A stretch of 64,000 nt of DNA, taken from Burkholderia vietnamiensis LMG 10929 (lineage in GTDB: Bacteria; Pseudomonadota; Gammaproteobacteria; Burkholderiales; Burkholderiaceae). Below the pieces are notes generated by a model. That model was given only the letters and a program-made list of their open reading frames with translations, ran no database searches and had not been told where the DNA came from. Where the stretch lies: NCBI RefSeq assembly GCF_000959445.1, contig NZ_CP009632.1, forward strand, positions 1,178,001-1,242,000, read 5' to 3'. The position numbers and the translations under genes are program-made. Of the stretch, positions 26,187 to 34,504 are shown piece after piece. Position 1 is the first letter of the stretch, and every line of letters starts with the position of its first letter.

Positions 26187-27341
26187 ATGGAACGAAGCAC
26201 CGTCGGCATGCGCTGCAAACCCCTGGTCACCGTCGCACTGGCAGCCGCCGCATTCGCGGCCGCCTCGAGCGCGATGGCCGACCAGGTCGTGAAGATCGGC
26301 AGCGTCGAACCGACAACGGGCGGCATTTCGCACCTGGGCAAGGACAACGAGAACGGCGCACGTCTCGCCGTCGAAGAGATCAATGCGAAGGGCCTGACGA
26401 TCGGCGGCAAGAAGATCACGCTGCAGCTCGACGCGCAGGACGACGCGGCCGACCCGCGTCAGGCGACGCAGGTTGCGCAGAAGCTGGTCGACGACAAGGT
26501 CGTCGCCGTCATCGGCCACCTGAACTCGGGCACGTCGATCCCGGCGTCGAAGATCTACAGCGATGCGGGCATCGTGCAGATCTCGCCGTCGGCCACCAAC
26601 CCGACCTACACGCAACAGGGCTTCAAGACCACCTATCGCGTGGTCGCGACCGACGCGCAGCAAGGCCCCGCGCTCGCGAGCTACGCGCAGTCGAAGGGCG
26701 TGAAGAGCGTCGCGGTGATCGACGATTCGACCGCGTACGGCCAGGGCCTCGCGAACGAATTCGAGAAGAAGGCCAAGGCGCTCGGCCTGAAGGTGCTGTC
26801 GCACGACGCGACCAACGACAAGGCCGTCGACTTCCGCGCGATCCTGACGAAGGTGAAGGGCGAGAACCCGGACGCGATCATGTACGGCGGCATGGATGCC
26901 ACCGGCGGCCCGCTCGCGAAGCAGGCGAAGCAGCTCGGCCTGCGCGCGAAGATCCTGTCCGGCGACGGCGTGTGCACCGACTCGCTGGCGCAGCTGGCCG
27001 GCCCGGCGGCCGACAACGTGCTGTGCTCGCAGGCCGGCGCGGCGCTCGAGAAGATGCCGGGCGGCGCGGCGTTCGTCGCGAAGTACGAGAAGCGCTTCAA
27101 CCAGGGCATCAAGTTCGATGCGCCGTTCGCATACGACGCGGTGTATATCGCCGTCGACGCGATGAAGCGCGCGAACTCGACCGATCCGGCCAAGATCGTC
27201 GCCGCGATGCCGTCGACGAAGTATGAAGGCGTGATCGGCACGACGACGTTCGACGCGAAGGGCGACCTGACGCACGGGATCATCTCGATCTACGGCTACA
27301 AGGCCGGCAAGAAGACCTTCCTCGATCAGGTGAAGATGTAA
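26187..27341 (+). CDS. Branched-chain amino acid ABC transporter substrate-binding protein (LivK-like)
   Basis: A 384-residue periplasmic binding protein. The signal peptide ends AAAAFAAASSAMA; the mature protein begins DQVVKIGSVEPTTGGISHLG. NENGARLAVEEINAKG, INLSPSATNP-like QISPSATNPTYTQQGFKTTY and GDGVCTDSLAQLAG are typical Peripla_BP_6 stretches with the family's disulfide cysteines (C near 271 and 286). The start at 26187 was chosen for the signal peptide and the upstream CGGAGA. There are no permease or ATPase genes beside it, so it must use partners encoded elsewhere. A stable stem-loop follows the stop. Confidence 0.93.
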   Translation: MERSTVGMRCKPLVTVALAAAAFAAASSAMADQVVKIGSVEPTTGGISHLGKDNENGARLAVEEINAKGLTIGGKKITLQLDAQDDAADPRQATQVAQKLVDDKVVAVIGHLNSGTSIPASKIYSDAGIVQISPSATNPTYTQQGFKTTYRVVATDAQQGPALASYAQSKGVKSVAVIDDSTAYGQGLANEFEKKAKALGLKVLSHDATNDKAVDFRAILTKVKGENPDAIMYGGMDATGGPLAKQAKQLGLRAKILSGDGVCTDSLAQLAGPAADNVLCSQAGAALEKMPGGAAFVAKYEKRFNQGIKFDAPFAYDAVYIAVDAMKRANSTDPAKIVAAMPSTKYEGVIGTTTFDAKGDLTHGIISIYGYKAGKKTFLDQVKM

Positions 27342-27353
27342 TTCCCCGCGATG

Positions 27354-27386
27354 CCGGCGCGACGGGAACGCCACCCGTCGCGCCGG
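27354..27386 (+). terminator. Strong stem-loop after the binding-protein gene
   Basis: A perfect 13-bp stem CCGGCGCGACGGG/CCCGTCGCGCCGG with a seven-base loop, 13 bases after the stop codon. No T-run follows, so it may stabilise the abundant binding-protein mRNA against 3' decay as well as, or instead of, terminating. Confidence 0.7.
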
Positions 27387-27427
27387 TGCCGCGCGGGCCG
27401 GTTCAGGCTTTGCGGAGATGAAGTGAC

Positions 27428-27730
27428 ATGTGTGCAATGGCGTATGCGGAATTTCAGCAGGAGTTGAAGAAGGCGCAGCTGACGGCGCGCGAATTCGCGC
27501 GGCTGATCCGGATGAACGAAAGCTCCATCACGAACTATTCGAGCAAGGGCACCGTCCCTTCGCACCTCGCGGTCATCGCGACCCTCATCGGCGCGCTCGC
27601 GGCGCACGAGATCGATTTCCGGCACGTGATCGGCAAGACGGCGATCGAGCCGAAGCGGCCGCGCGGCGGCGGGGTGTTTCCCGCCGGCGACAAACCGCGC
27701 GCGCGGAGGACCGTCAAGGTCGGCTCCTGA
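27428..27730 (+). CDS. Small helix-turn-helix protein (DUF6471/XRE-like)
   Basis: A 100-residue protein. Residues about 5-50 (FQQELKKAQLTAREFARLIR then MNESSITNYSSKGTVPSHLA) look like an XRE-type helix-turn-helix, similar to small Burkholderia proteins of the DUF6471 type. The C-terminus is basic and Gly/Pro-rich (KRPRGGGVFPAGDKPRARRT). Start at 27428, with GGAG eleven bases upstream; an ATG three codons later is equally possible. It stands alone between the binding-protein gene and the convergent ydiJ. Probably a DNA-binding regulator; target unknown. Confidence 0.72.
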   Translation: MCAMAYAEFQQELKKAQLTAREFARLIRMNESSITNYSSKGTVPSHLAVIATLIGALAAHEIDFRHVIGKTAIEPKRPRGGGVFPAGDKPRARRTVKVGS

Positions 27731-27825
27731 TGCATCGAATTCACCGGTAGCGGCGTCCTCGTCCGCGCCCATGGAGCGGCCGATCGAACCCGTCAGTCGG
27801 CGGCGCCTGCGACGCCGTCCGCCCG

Positions 27826-30800
27826 TCAGTCTGCCGCTCGCACCTGATCGAGCAACGCCTGCAACGGATGCCGCAGTTGCTTCGACGACATGCGCTTCAC
27901 CTGGCTGCGGCACGAGTACCCGGTCGCCAGCGCCTCGCCTCGTTCCGCGGAACCATCTACGTGCGCCGCCCACGATTGCGCATAGATCGCCTTCGACGTC
28001 GCGAGATTGCGCGCCTCGTGCCCATAGGTGCCCGACATCCCGCAGCAGCCGGCCGCCTCGACCGTCAGGCGCAGACCGCGCCGCGCGAATAGCTGCGCCC
28101 ATTGCCTGCCGCTGTCCGGTGCGTTGGTCCGCTCGGTGCAGTGCGGCAGCAGCCGAAACGCGGCGCCCGACGCGCGGCCCGCGCGGGCTTCCGGCAACGC
28201 ATCGAGCAGCCACTCCTGCGGCAGCGCGACCTGCGGCACGTCGACGAGCCCGGTCACCTTCAGGTATTCCTGCCGATACGTGAGCGTCATCGCCGGATCG
28301 AGGCCGACCAGCGCGACGCCCGAGCGTGCAAGCGCGGCGAGCTGCGTCGCGTTGCGGATCGCCGCCCGCTCGAACGCGCGCAGAAAGCCCTGCACGTGCA
28401 GCGCCTTGCCGTTCTGCGCGAGCGGCGCGAGCCATACCTGGAAACCGATGCGCGCGGCCAGTTCGATCAGCGTCGCCAACTGCTCGGTGTCGAAGTAACG
28501 CGTGAACGTGTCCTGCACGATGACCACACTGCGCGCGCGCTGCGCGTCGGTCAGCGCGGCGAGCGCGTGCGGATCGGCCGGCCGCACGCGCCATTGCCGC
28601 AGCGCGGCCGCGAGATCGAAGCGGCTCAGCAGCGGGCTGTCGACCATGCCGACCTGACGCTCGAGCAGCGTGCGCACCCACCCGGCCGCCATCATCCGGT
28701 TGTACAGCGCGGGCACGCGTGCGAGCCACGGCATCGTGAATTCGAGCGAGCCGATCAGATAGTCGCGCAGCGGCCGCTGATAGCGCTGGTGATACAGCTC
28801 CAGAAAGCGCGAGCGGAACTCGGGCACGTTGACCTTGACCGGGCACTGCCCCGCACACGACTTGCACGCGAGGCAGCCGGCCATCGCGTCGTACACCTCG
28901 TGCGAGAAGTCCGCTGCGCCGTTGCGCGCGGCGCGGCTGTTGCGCCAGCGCGTGACGATGCCCGTCGCCCACGGCTGCCGCACACGCGCCGCCGCGACGA
29001 CGTCGACGCCCGCCTGTCCTTGCAGGCGCAACCATTCGCGCATCAGCGAGGCGCGCCCCTTCGGCGACTGCACGCGCTCGCGCGTCGCCTTCCACGACGG
29101 ACACATCGCGTCGTCCGGGTCGAAGTTGTAGCACGCACCGTTGCCGTTGCAGTGCATCGCGGTGCCGTAGCTGCGCCACACGCGCTCGTCGATCTGCCGG
29201 TCGTGGTCGCCGCGCGTCGGCACCTCGTCGATCTTCAGCAGCCGCAGCGTGCGCAGCGGCGGCGTCGCGATCTTGCCGGGATTCAGCTGGTTGTGCGGAT
29301 CGAACGCGGCCTTCAGCTGCTGCAGCGACGGATACAGCTCGCCGAAGAACGCCGGCGCGTATTCCGACCGCACGCCCTTGCCGTGCTCGCCCCATAAAAG
29401 GCCACCATGCCGCTGCGTGAGCGCGGCCACCGCGTCCGACACCGGCCGCACCAGCGCCGCCTGCTTCGGGTCCTTCATGTCGAGCGCGGGGCGCACGTGC
29501 AGCACGCCGGCGTCGACGTGGCCGAACATCCCGTATTGCAACCCGTGAGCATCGAGCAGCGCGCGGAATTCGGCGATGTATTCGGCGAGGTTCTCGGGCG
29601 GCACCGCGGTGTCCTCGACGAACGGCTGGGGGCGCGCCTCGCCCTGCACGTTGCCGAGCAGCCCGACCGCGCGCTTGCGCATCGCGTACACGCGCTTGAC
29701 CGCTTCAGCGCCGCTCGCGAGCGTGTGGCCGAGCCGCTCGACGCTCGTATCGGTGCGCAAATGCTCGACGAACGCATGCACGCGCGCATCGACGTCATGG
29801 GCGTCGTCGCCGCTGAATTCGATCAGGTTGATGCCGAGCGTCGGACGCCCGTCGTCCTGCGGGAAATACTCGGCCACGCTGCTCCAGACGAAATCCTTCA
29901 TCGCGAGCATCAGCACCTTCGAGTCGACCGTTTCGATCGACAGCGGCCGATGGGCGAGCAGCGCGCGCGCATCGCGCAGCGCGTCCATGAAGCCGCCATA
30001 GCGCACGTTGACCAGCACCGAGTACTTCGGGATCGGCAGCACGTTCAGCTTCGCTTCGACGACGAAGCCGAGCGAGCCTTCGGCGCCGCACAGCACGCTG
30101 TTGAGATTGAAGCGGCCGTCGGCTTCGCGCAGGTGCGCGAGGTCGTAGCCGGTCAGGCAGCGATTGAGCTTGGGGAATTTCGCGTCGATCAGCGCCGCCT
30201 GTTCGTCGCGGATGCGGCGCGCGGTGCGATACACGTCGCCGACGCGGTCCTGCCGCGCGCAGCGGCGTTCGAGTTCGGCTTCGTCGACGGCGTCGCTGCG
30301 TAGTTGCTCGCCGCCGAGCAGCACGAAGTCGAGCGCGAGCACGTGGTCGCGCGTCTTGCCGTAGGTGCAGCTGCCCTGCCCGCTTGCGTCGGTGTTGATC
30401 ATCCCGCCGATCGTCGCGCGATTCGACGTCGACAGCTCCGGCGCGAAAAACAGCCCGTGCGGCTTCAGCGCGGCATTGAGCTGATCCTTGACGACGCCGG
30501 CCTGCACGCGCACCCAGCGCTCGTCGGCGTTGATTTCGAGAATCCGGTTCAGGTTGCGCGACAGGTCGACGATCACGCCGTCGGTCAGCGACTGCCCGTT
30601 GGTGCCGGTGCCGCCGCCGCGCGCCGCCACCGCGACGCCGCGATGCTCGGGCTGCGCGAGCACGCGCGCGAGCAGCCGCACGTCGTCCGCATGCGCGGGG
30701 CTGATGACCGCTTGCGGCAGGCGCTGATAGATCGAGTTGTCGGTGGCCTGCACGGTGCGGTTCGCGTGGTCGGCGCGGATTTCGCCGGCGAAACCGCCAG

Positions 30801-30876
30801 CCTGCAGCGCGGCGAGGAAGTCGCGGTAACGGGCCTCGAGCGGGCTGACGGGACGGGACAACGAAGCGATCGGCAT
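27826..30876 (-). CDS. ydiJ: FAD-linked oxidase / Fe-S protein, YdiJ-like 2-hydroxyacid (D-2-hydroxyglutarate) dehydrogenase
   Basis: A 1016-residue flavoprotein, the same length as E. coli YdiJ (about 1018). The FAD-binding domain starts with VAARGGGTGTNGQSLTDG (about 80-97) and the linked FAD_oxidase_C domain follows (GLQYGMFGHVDAGVLHVRP). A ferredoxin-like cluster motif AGCLACKSCAGQCPVKVNVP lies at about 664-683, and a C-terminal cysteine-rich domain ends in CCGMSGTYGHE (about 941-951). It oxidises a D-2-hydroxyacid, passing electrons through FAD and Fe-S. It is divergent from a LysR gene. Oddly, the conserved GGLLWGEHGKG motif uses CTT TTA for Leu-Leu, which creates an iteron-like site (29391-29406). 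Confidence 0.93.
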   Translation of the reverse strand: MPIASLSRPVSPLEARYRDFLAALQAGGFAGEIRADHANRTVQATDNSIYQRLPQAVISPAHADDVRLLARVLAQPEHRGVAVAARGGGTGTNGQSLTDGVIVDLSRNLNRILEINADERWVRVQAGVVKDQLNAALKPHGLFFAPELSTSNRATIGGMINTDASGQGSCTYGKTRDHVLALDFVLLGGEQLRSDAVDEAELERRCARQDRVGDVYRTARRIRDEQAALIDAKFPKLNRCLTGYDLAHLREADGRFNLNSVLCGAEGSLGFVVEAKLNVLPIPKYSVLVNVRYGGFMDALRDARALLAHRPLSIETVDSKVLMLAMKDFVWSSVAEYFPQDDGRPTLGINLIEFSGDDAHDVDARVHAFVEHLRTDTSVERLGHTLASGAEAVKRVYAMRKRAVGLLGNVQGEARPQPFVEDTAVPPENLAEYIAEFRALLDAHGLQYGMFGHVDAGVLHVRPALDMKDPKQAALVRPVSDAVAALTQRHGGLLWGEHGKGVRSEYAPAFFGELYPSLQQLKAAFDPHNQLNPGKIATPPLRTLRLLKIDEVPTRGDHDRQIDERVWRSYGTAMHCNGNGACYNFDPDDAMCPSWKATRERVQSPKGRASLMREWLRLQGQAGVDVVAAARVRQPWATGIVTRWRNSRAARNGAADFSHEVYDAMAGCLACKSCAGQCPVKVNVPEFRSRFLELYHQRYQRPLRDYLIGSLEFTMPWLARVPALYNRMMAAGWVRTLLERQVGMVDSPLLSRFDLAAALRQWRVRPADPHALAALTDAQRARSVVIVQDTFTRYFDTEQLATLIELAARIGFQVWLAPLAQNGKALHVQGFLRAFERAAIRNATQLAALARSGVALVGLDPAMTLTYRQEYLKVTGLVDVPQVALPQEWLLDALPEARAGRASGAAFRLLPHCTERTNAPDSGRQWAQLFARRGLRLTVEAAGCCGMSGTYGHEARNLATSKAIYAQSWAAHVDGSAERGEALATGYSCRSQVKRMSSKQLRHPLQALLDQVRAAD
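29391..29406 (+). promoter_or_regulatory. Iteron-like site inside ydiJ
   Basis: CCCATAAAAGGCCACC matches the origin iteron consensus CCCATAAANGGCTACC at 14 of 15 defined positions. It is inside coding sequence, where two rare leucine codons (CTT, TTA) make the match possible. Distance to the iteron array is about 26 kb. Confidence 0.5.
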
Positions 30877-30921
30877 GGAATGGCAGCGCAAAGTGATGGG
30901 AGCCGTTGCGCGGCCTCGATT

Positions 30922-31032
30922 AAAACCATGAGTTTTGAGCAAGTTTCCACGCGCGCGGGAAATCCAGTATCTTGCGGAAGGGTCCGACGAACAAACGAAT
31001 TCTGCCCCATCAACGCTTGCATAAAACTCATG
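30922..31032. promoter_or_regulatory. LysR-type operator region between ydiJ and its LysR gene
   Basis: AAAAC-N5-GTTTT (30922-30936) is an inverted repeat, and its right part CATGAGTTTT (30927-30936) recurs in inverted form as AAAACTCATG (31023-31032), overlapping the LysR start codon. The pair spans the 153-bp divergent promoter region and would fit a LysR tetramer with a recognition and an activation site. Confidence 0.6.
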
Positions 31033-31920
31033 AATTATCGCCGCCTGACCCCGTCGATGTCGCTCTTGCTGGTGTTCGAAGCCGCCGCACGGCACGAGAG
31101 CTACACGCGTGCCGCCGACGAGCTGTCGCTGAGCCAGAGCGCGATCAGCCGGCAGGTGCAGACGCTCGAGGCTCAACTCGGCGTCGCGCTGTTCCGGCGC
31201 GAGGGCCGCTCCGTGAAGCTGACCGAGGTCGGGCGGCGCTACTTCGCCGAAGTGAGCGGCGCGCTCGGGCGCATCCGCGGCGCGACGCTGCAGGCGATGT
31301 CGCATCAGGCCGGCGCCGGCACGCTGCGGCTCGCGACGTTGCCGACCTTCGGTTCGAAATGGTTGCTGCCGCATCTGCACGGCTTCTACGCCGCGCATCC
31401 GGGCGTGACGGTGCATCTGCATTCGCGGATCGGCGCGATCGACTTTCACACCGACGACGTCGATGCGGCCATCACGGTCGGCACCGGCGACTGGCCGGGC
31501 CTGCACGCGCACCGGCTGTCCAACGAATTCCTGATCGCGATCGCCAGCCCGGCCGCTGCCGGGCAGCGCAACGCCAAGGCGCGGGCGCCCGCCTGGGCGG
31601 CCGGCCAGACGCTGCTGGGCGTGACCAGCAATCAGCACGCGTGGGCCGAGTGGTTCGCGCATTTCGGCCTCGATCATCGCGACATGCGGGTCGGGCCGAG
31701 CTTCGAGCTGACGTCGCACCTGATCCAGGCCGTGCGGGCCGGCATCGGCATCGGCCTGGTGCCGAAGGTGCTCGTCGAAGACGAACTGACCCGCCACGAG
31801 CTCGTGCCGATCGGCGACGCGATCACGAGCCGGCGCAGCTACTATCTCGTGTATCCGCCGGAAAACGAAACGCTGCCGTCGCTGGCCGCGTTTCGCGAAT
31901 GGCTGCTGAAAGCGTGCTGA
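31030..31920 (+). CDS. LysR family transcriptional regulator, GcvA-like
   Basis: A 296-residue LysR regulator. The helix-turn-helix is at about 8-65 (LLLVFEAAARHESYTRAADE and LSLSQSAISRQVQTLEAQLG), and the effector domain contains HLHSRIGAIDFHTDDVDAAI and RAGIGIGLVPKVLVEDEL of the GcvA group. The ATG at 31030 was chosen because the helix-turn-helix starts at the usual distance; it overlaps an inverted repeat. It is divergent from ydiJ and most likely controls it in response to a 2-hydroxyacid or its precursor. Confidence 0.9.
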   Translation: MNYRRLTPSMSLLLVFEAAARHESYTRAADELSLSQSAISRQVQTLEAQLGVALFRREGRSVKLTEVGRRYFAEVSGALGRIRGATLQAMSHQAGAGTLRLATLPTFGSKWLLPHLHGFYAAHPGVTVHLHSRIGAIDFHTDDVDAAITVGTGDWPGLHAHRLSNEFLIAIASPAAAGQRNAKARAPAWAAGQTLLGVTSNQHAWAEWFAHFGLDHRDMRVGPSFELTSHLIQAVRAGIGIGLVPKVLVEDELTRHELVPIGDAITSRRSYYLVYPPENETLPSLAAFREWLLKAC

Positions 31921-32165
31921 CAAATCGTGCCGACGACGACACGCTCGCTCGGCGCGAGCCGCCATGCGGGCGTCGGCCTGCGCATGCGACCGATGCGTCG
32001 AGGCCCCCTGAGCGACGCCATTTTCGTTACATTCGTGCTACGAATGCTCGGATGCTACGTCACGCGGCGGGCGGCGCTTCATTGCCGCCGCCCACCGCGT
32101 ACGATCAACCGCCCGCAGACCGCCCGGTTCGGCCGCCCTGCGCACCACCGTCAGGAACCCTCGCC

Positions 32166-33875
32166 ATGAAGAAGCTCGTGAACCTCCCGTCCGATGTCGT
32201 TAGCGAAATGCTCGAAGGCATCGCGCGGCAGTCGCCGCATGTCGCGATCCTCGGCGACGAGCACGTGCTCGTGCGCCAGCCGCTGCCCGAGCCGTCGCGC
32301 CGGCCGGTCGCCGTGCTGTCCGGCGGCGGCAGCGGCCACGAGCCCGCGCACGGCGGTTACGTCGGCGAAGGCATGCTGAGCGCGGCCGTGTGCGGCGAGG
32401 TGTTCACGTCGCCGTCGACCGACGCCGTGCTCGCCGCGATCCGCGCGAGCGCCGGGCCGAACGGCGCGCTGCTGGTCGTGAAGAACTACACCGGCGACCG
32501 CCTCAATTTCGGGCTGGCCGCCGAACTCGCCCGCACGGAAGGCATCCCGGTCGAGATGGTGATCGTCGCCGACGACGTGTCGCTGCGCGGTGTCGTCGAG
32601 CGCGGCCAGCGGCGCGGCATCGCCGGCACCGTGCTGATTCACAAGCTGGCCGGCGCCGCCGCCGCACGCGGGCTGCCGCTCGCGCGCGTCGCGGCCGTCG
32701 CGCGCGAGGCGGCCGCCGAGCTCGGCACGATGGGCGTCGCGCTGGATGGCTGCACGATCCCCGGCGCGGACAAGTCCGGGTTCAGCCTCGCCGATCACGA
32801 GATCGAGCTGGGCCTCGGCATCCACGGCGAGAAAGGCGTCGAACGCACCGCGCCGCTGCCGGCCGACGCGCTGGTCGAGACGCTGCTGTCGCGCATCGTC
32901 GCCGACCTCGTGCTCGATCGCGGCGAACGCGTCGCGCTGCTGGTCAACGGCCTCGGCGCGACGCCCGACATGGAGCTCGCGATCGTGCTGCGCGCCGCGT
33001 ACGACAACCTGACCCGGCGCGGCATCACGGTCGCACGCGCCTGGGCCGGCACGTTCCTGTCGGCGCTGAACATGCCGGGCTGCTCGATCTCGCTGCTGCG
33101 GCTGAACGACGAACGGGCCGCGCTGCTCGACGCGCCGACGCAGGCGCGCGCATGGCCCGGCGGCGGCGCAGTGAACCCGCATGTTCGAATCGACGCGCCG
33201 GTCGCGCACGAGCCGCCGCCCCAGCCGGTCGATGCGGCCGCGAGCGCATGGGCTGCGCGTTTGCAGCCGGCGCTGCGCGCGGTCGCGCAAGCACTGCTCG
33301 ACCACGAAGCGACGCTGACGGAGCTCGATACCGCGGCCGGCGACGGCGATCTCGGCGCGAGCATGCATCGCGCCGCGCAGGCGATCCTCGCGCTGCCGGA
33401 CACCGCCTACGGCGCGCCGGCCGCTACGCTCGCGGCGTTGGGCGCCGCGTTGCGGCGCGCGATCGCCGGCAGTTCGGGACCGTTCTATGCGAGCGCGTTG
33501 TTGCGCGCATCGCGGCGCCTTGCCGACGCGTCGGACCCCATCGCGCCGTCCGCGCGCGACTGGGCGGCTGCGCTGCGCGGCGCAGCCGACGCGATCAGCG
33601 AACTCGGGGGCGCGCGCGCGGGCGACCGCACGATGCTCGATGCGTTGGTGCCGGCCGCCGACGCGTTCGGCCGCGCGCTCGATCACGACCACGACGTCGC
33701 GAGCGCATGGGCGGCCGCCGTGCAGGCCGCCGAACACGGCGCGCGGCAAACGGCCGACATGCCGCCGCGCGCGGGACGGGCGAGCTATCTCGGCACGCGC
33801 GCGCTCGGTACGCCGGACGGCGGCGCCGTGGCCGTCACGTACTGGCTGCGCGCGTTGCTGCCGCACGTGCGGTAG
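32166..33875 (+). CDS. Dihydroxyacetone kinase, fused DhaK-DhaL (ATP-dependent)
   Basis: A 569-residue kinase that phosphorylates dihydroxyacetone with ATP. The DhaK domain (about 1-330) has GGGSGHEPAHGGYVGEGML and the substrate-binding histidine in GLGIHGEKGVER (about H219). The DhaL ATP-binding domain (about 350-569) has TAAGDGDLGASMHRA (Asp residues that bind Mg-ATP) and GSSGPFYASALLRAS. The fusion matches the ATP-dependent enzymes of Citrobacter and eukaryotes, not the PEP-dependent E. coli system. The start follows AGGA at nine bases. No glycerol genes are adjacent. The last codons are part of a 192-bp duplicated segment. Confidence 0.93.
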   Translation: MKKLVNLPSDVVSEMLEGIARQSPHVAILGDEHVLVRQPLPEPSRRPVAVLSGGGSGHEPAHGGYVGEGMLSAAVCGEVFTSPSTDAVLAAIRASAGPNGALLVVKNYTGDRLNFGLAAELARTEGIPVEMVIVADDVSLRGVVERGQRRGIAGTVLIHKLAGAAAARGLPLARVAAVAREAAAELGTMGVALDGCTIPGADKSGFSLADHEIELGLGIHGEKGVERTAPLPADALVETLLSRIVADLVLDRGERVALLVNGLGATPDMELAIVLRAAYDNLTRRGITVARAWAGTFLSALNMPGCSISLLRLNDERAALLDAPTQARAWPGGGAVNPHVRIDAPVAHEPPPQPVDAAASAWAARLQPALRAVAQALLDHEATLTELDTAAGDGDLGASMHRAAQAILALPDTAYGAPAATLAALGAALRRAIAGSSGPFYASALLRASRRLADASDPIAPSARDWAAALRGAADAISELGGARAGDRTMLDALVPAADAFGRALDHDHDVASAWAAAVQAAEHGARQTADMPPRAGRASYLGTRALGTPDGGAVAVTYWLRALLPHVR

Positions 33876-34206
33876 GCGGGGCGCGGGCGCCGCGGGCAGG
33901 CGTTTGCGGCCATCGCGTGCGTGGTAGGGCTGGGCGCGGCGTGGCGCACTCGGTTCGGCATCGTTGTCGCCGGCCGGCGCGCTCGCGGGGTGCGTCGCTG
34001 GAGGCATGGAACCGCCCGCCATGTCGCCCGCGACCGGCTGTGCGCGTTGCAGCCACACGTGCGGTAGAAGGGGCGCGGGCGGGCGTGTGCGGCCATCGCG
34101 CGCGTGGTAGGGCTGGGCGCGGCGTGGCGCACCCGGTTTGGCGTCGTTGTCGTCGGCTGGCGCGCTCGCGTGGTGCGTCGCTGGAGCGGACCGCCATGTC
34201 GCCCGC
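33844..34206 (+). repeat. Imperfect 192-bp tandem duplication at the 3' end of the dihydroxyacetone kinase gene
   Basis: Copy 1 (33844-34035) begins GGCTGCGCGCGTTGCTGCC and covers the last ten codons of the kinase gene plus downstream DNA; copy 2 (34036-about 34206) begins GGCTGTGCGCGTTGCAGCC. Shared stretches include cacgtgcggtag, ggtagggctgggcgcggcgt and gccatgtcgcccgcg. The copies differ by scattered substitutions and small indels, so the event is not recent. Confidence 0.85.
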
Positions 34207-34504
34207 GTCGCGGGAGGTAAAGCGGACGCTGCAAACGGGGGCCGCAGCAAGCGCGCGCGACGCGTGGTATGTCGTGCCGTGCTGTGCATTGTTGTGCCGC
34301 TTCGGGCCATGCCTTGCCATGCGGTCCCGCTCTGCGCCGCGGGGGCCTCGCATCACCTCGCATCACCACCCCACCCCAGCTCCCCTCCCCGGGGAAAACC
34401 CCGATCCTCACATCGTCCTATGACATCCGGCGTCGCTAATTGGCGGGATTACTTTGATCCTCGTCGGCGCCCGTCCGGGCGCATGCTGATAGCGAGGATC
34501 CCTC
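33876..34504. other. Intergenic, 629 bp, no gene
   Basis: Mostly the duplicated segment (to about 34206). The remainder, 34207-34480, shows no gene; a C-rich run at 34367-34400 (caccccaccccagctcccc) precedes the promoter side of the MFS pseudogene. Confidence 0.6.

Noticed and set aside
28024..28039. CCCATAGGTGCCCGAC in ydiJ as an iteron
   Set aside because: The right half lacks the GGCTACC part and codon choice is ordinary.
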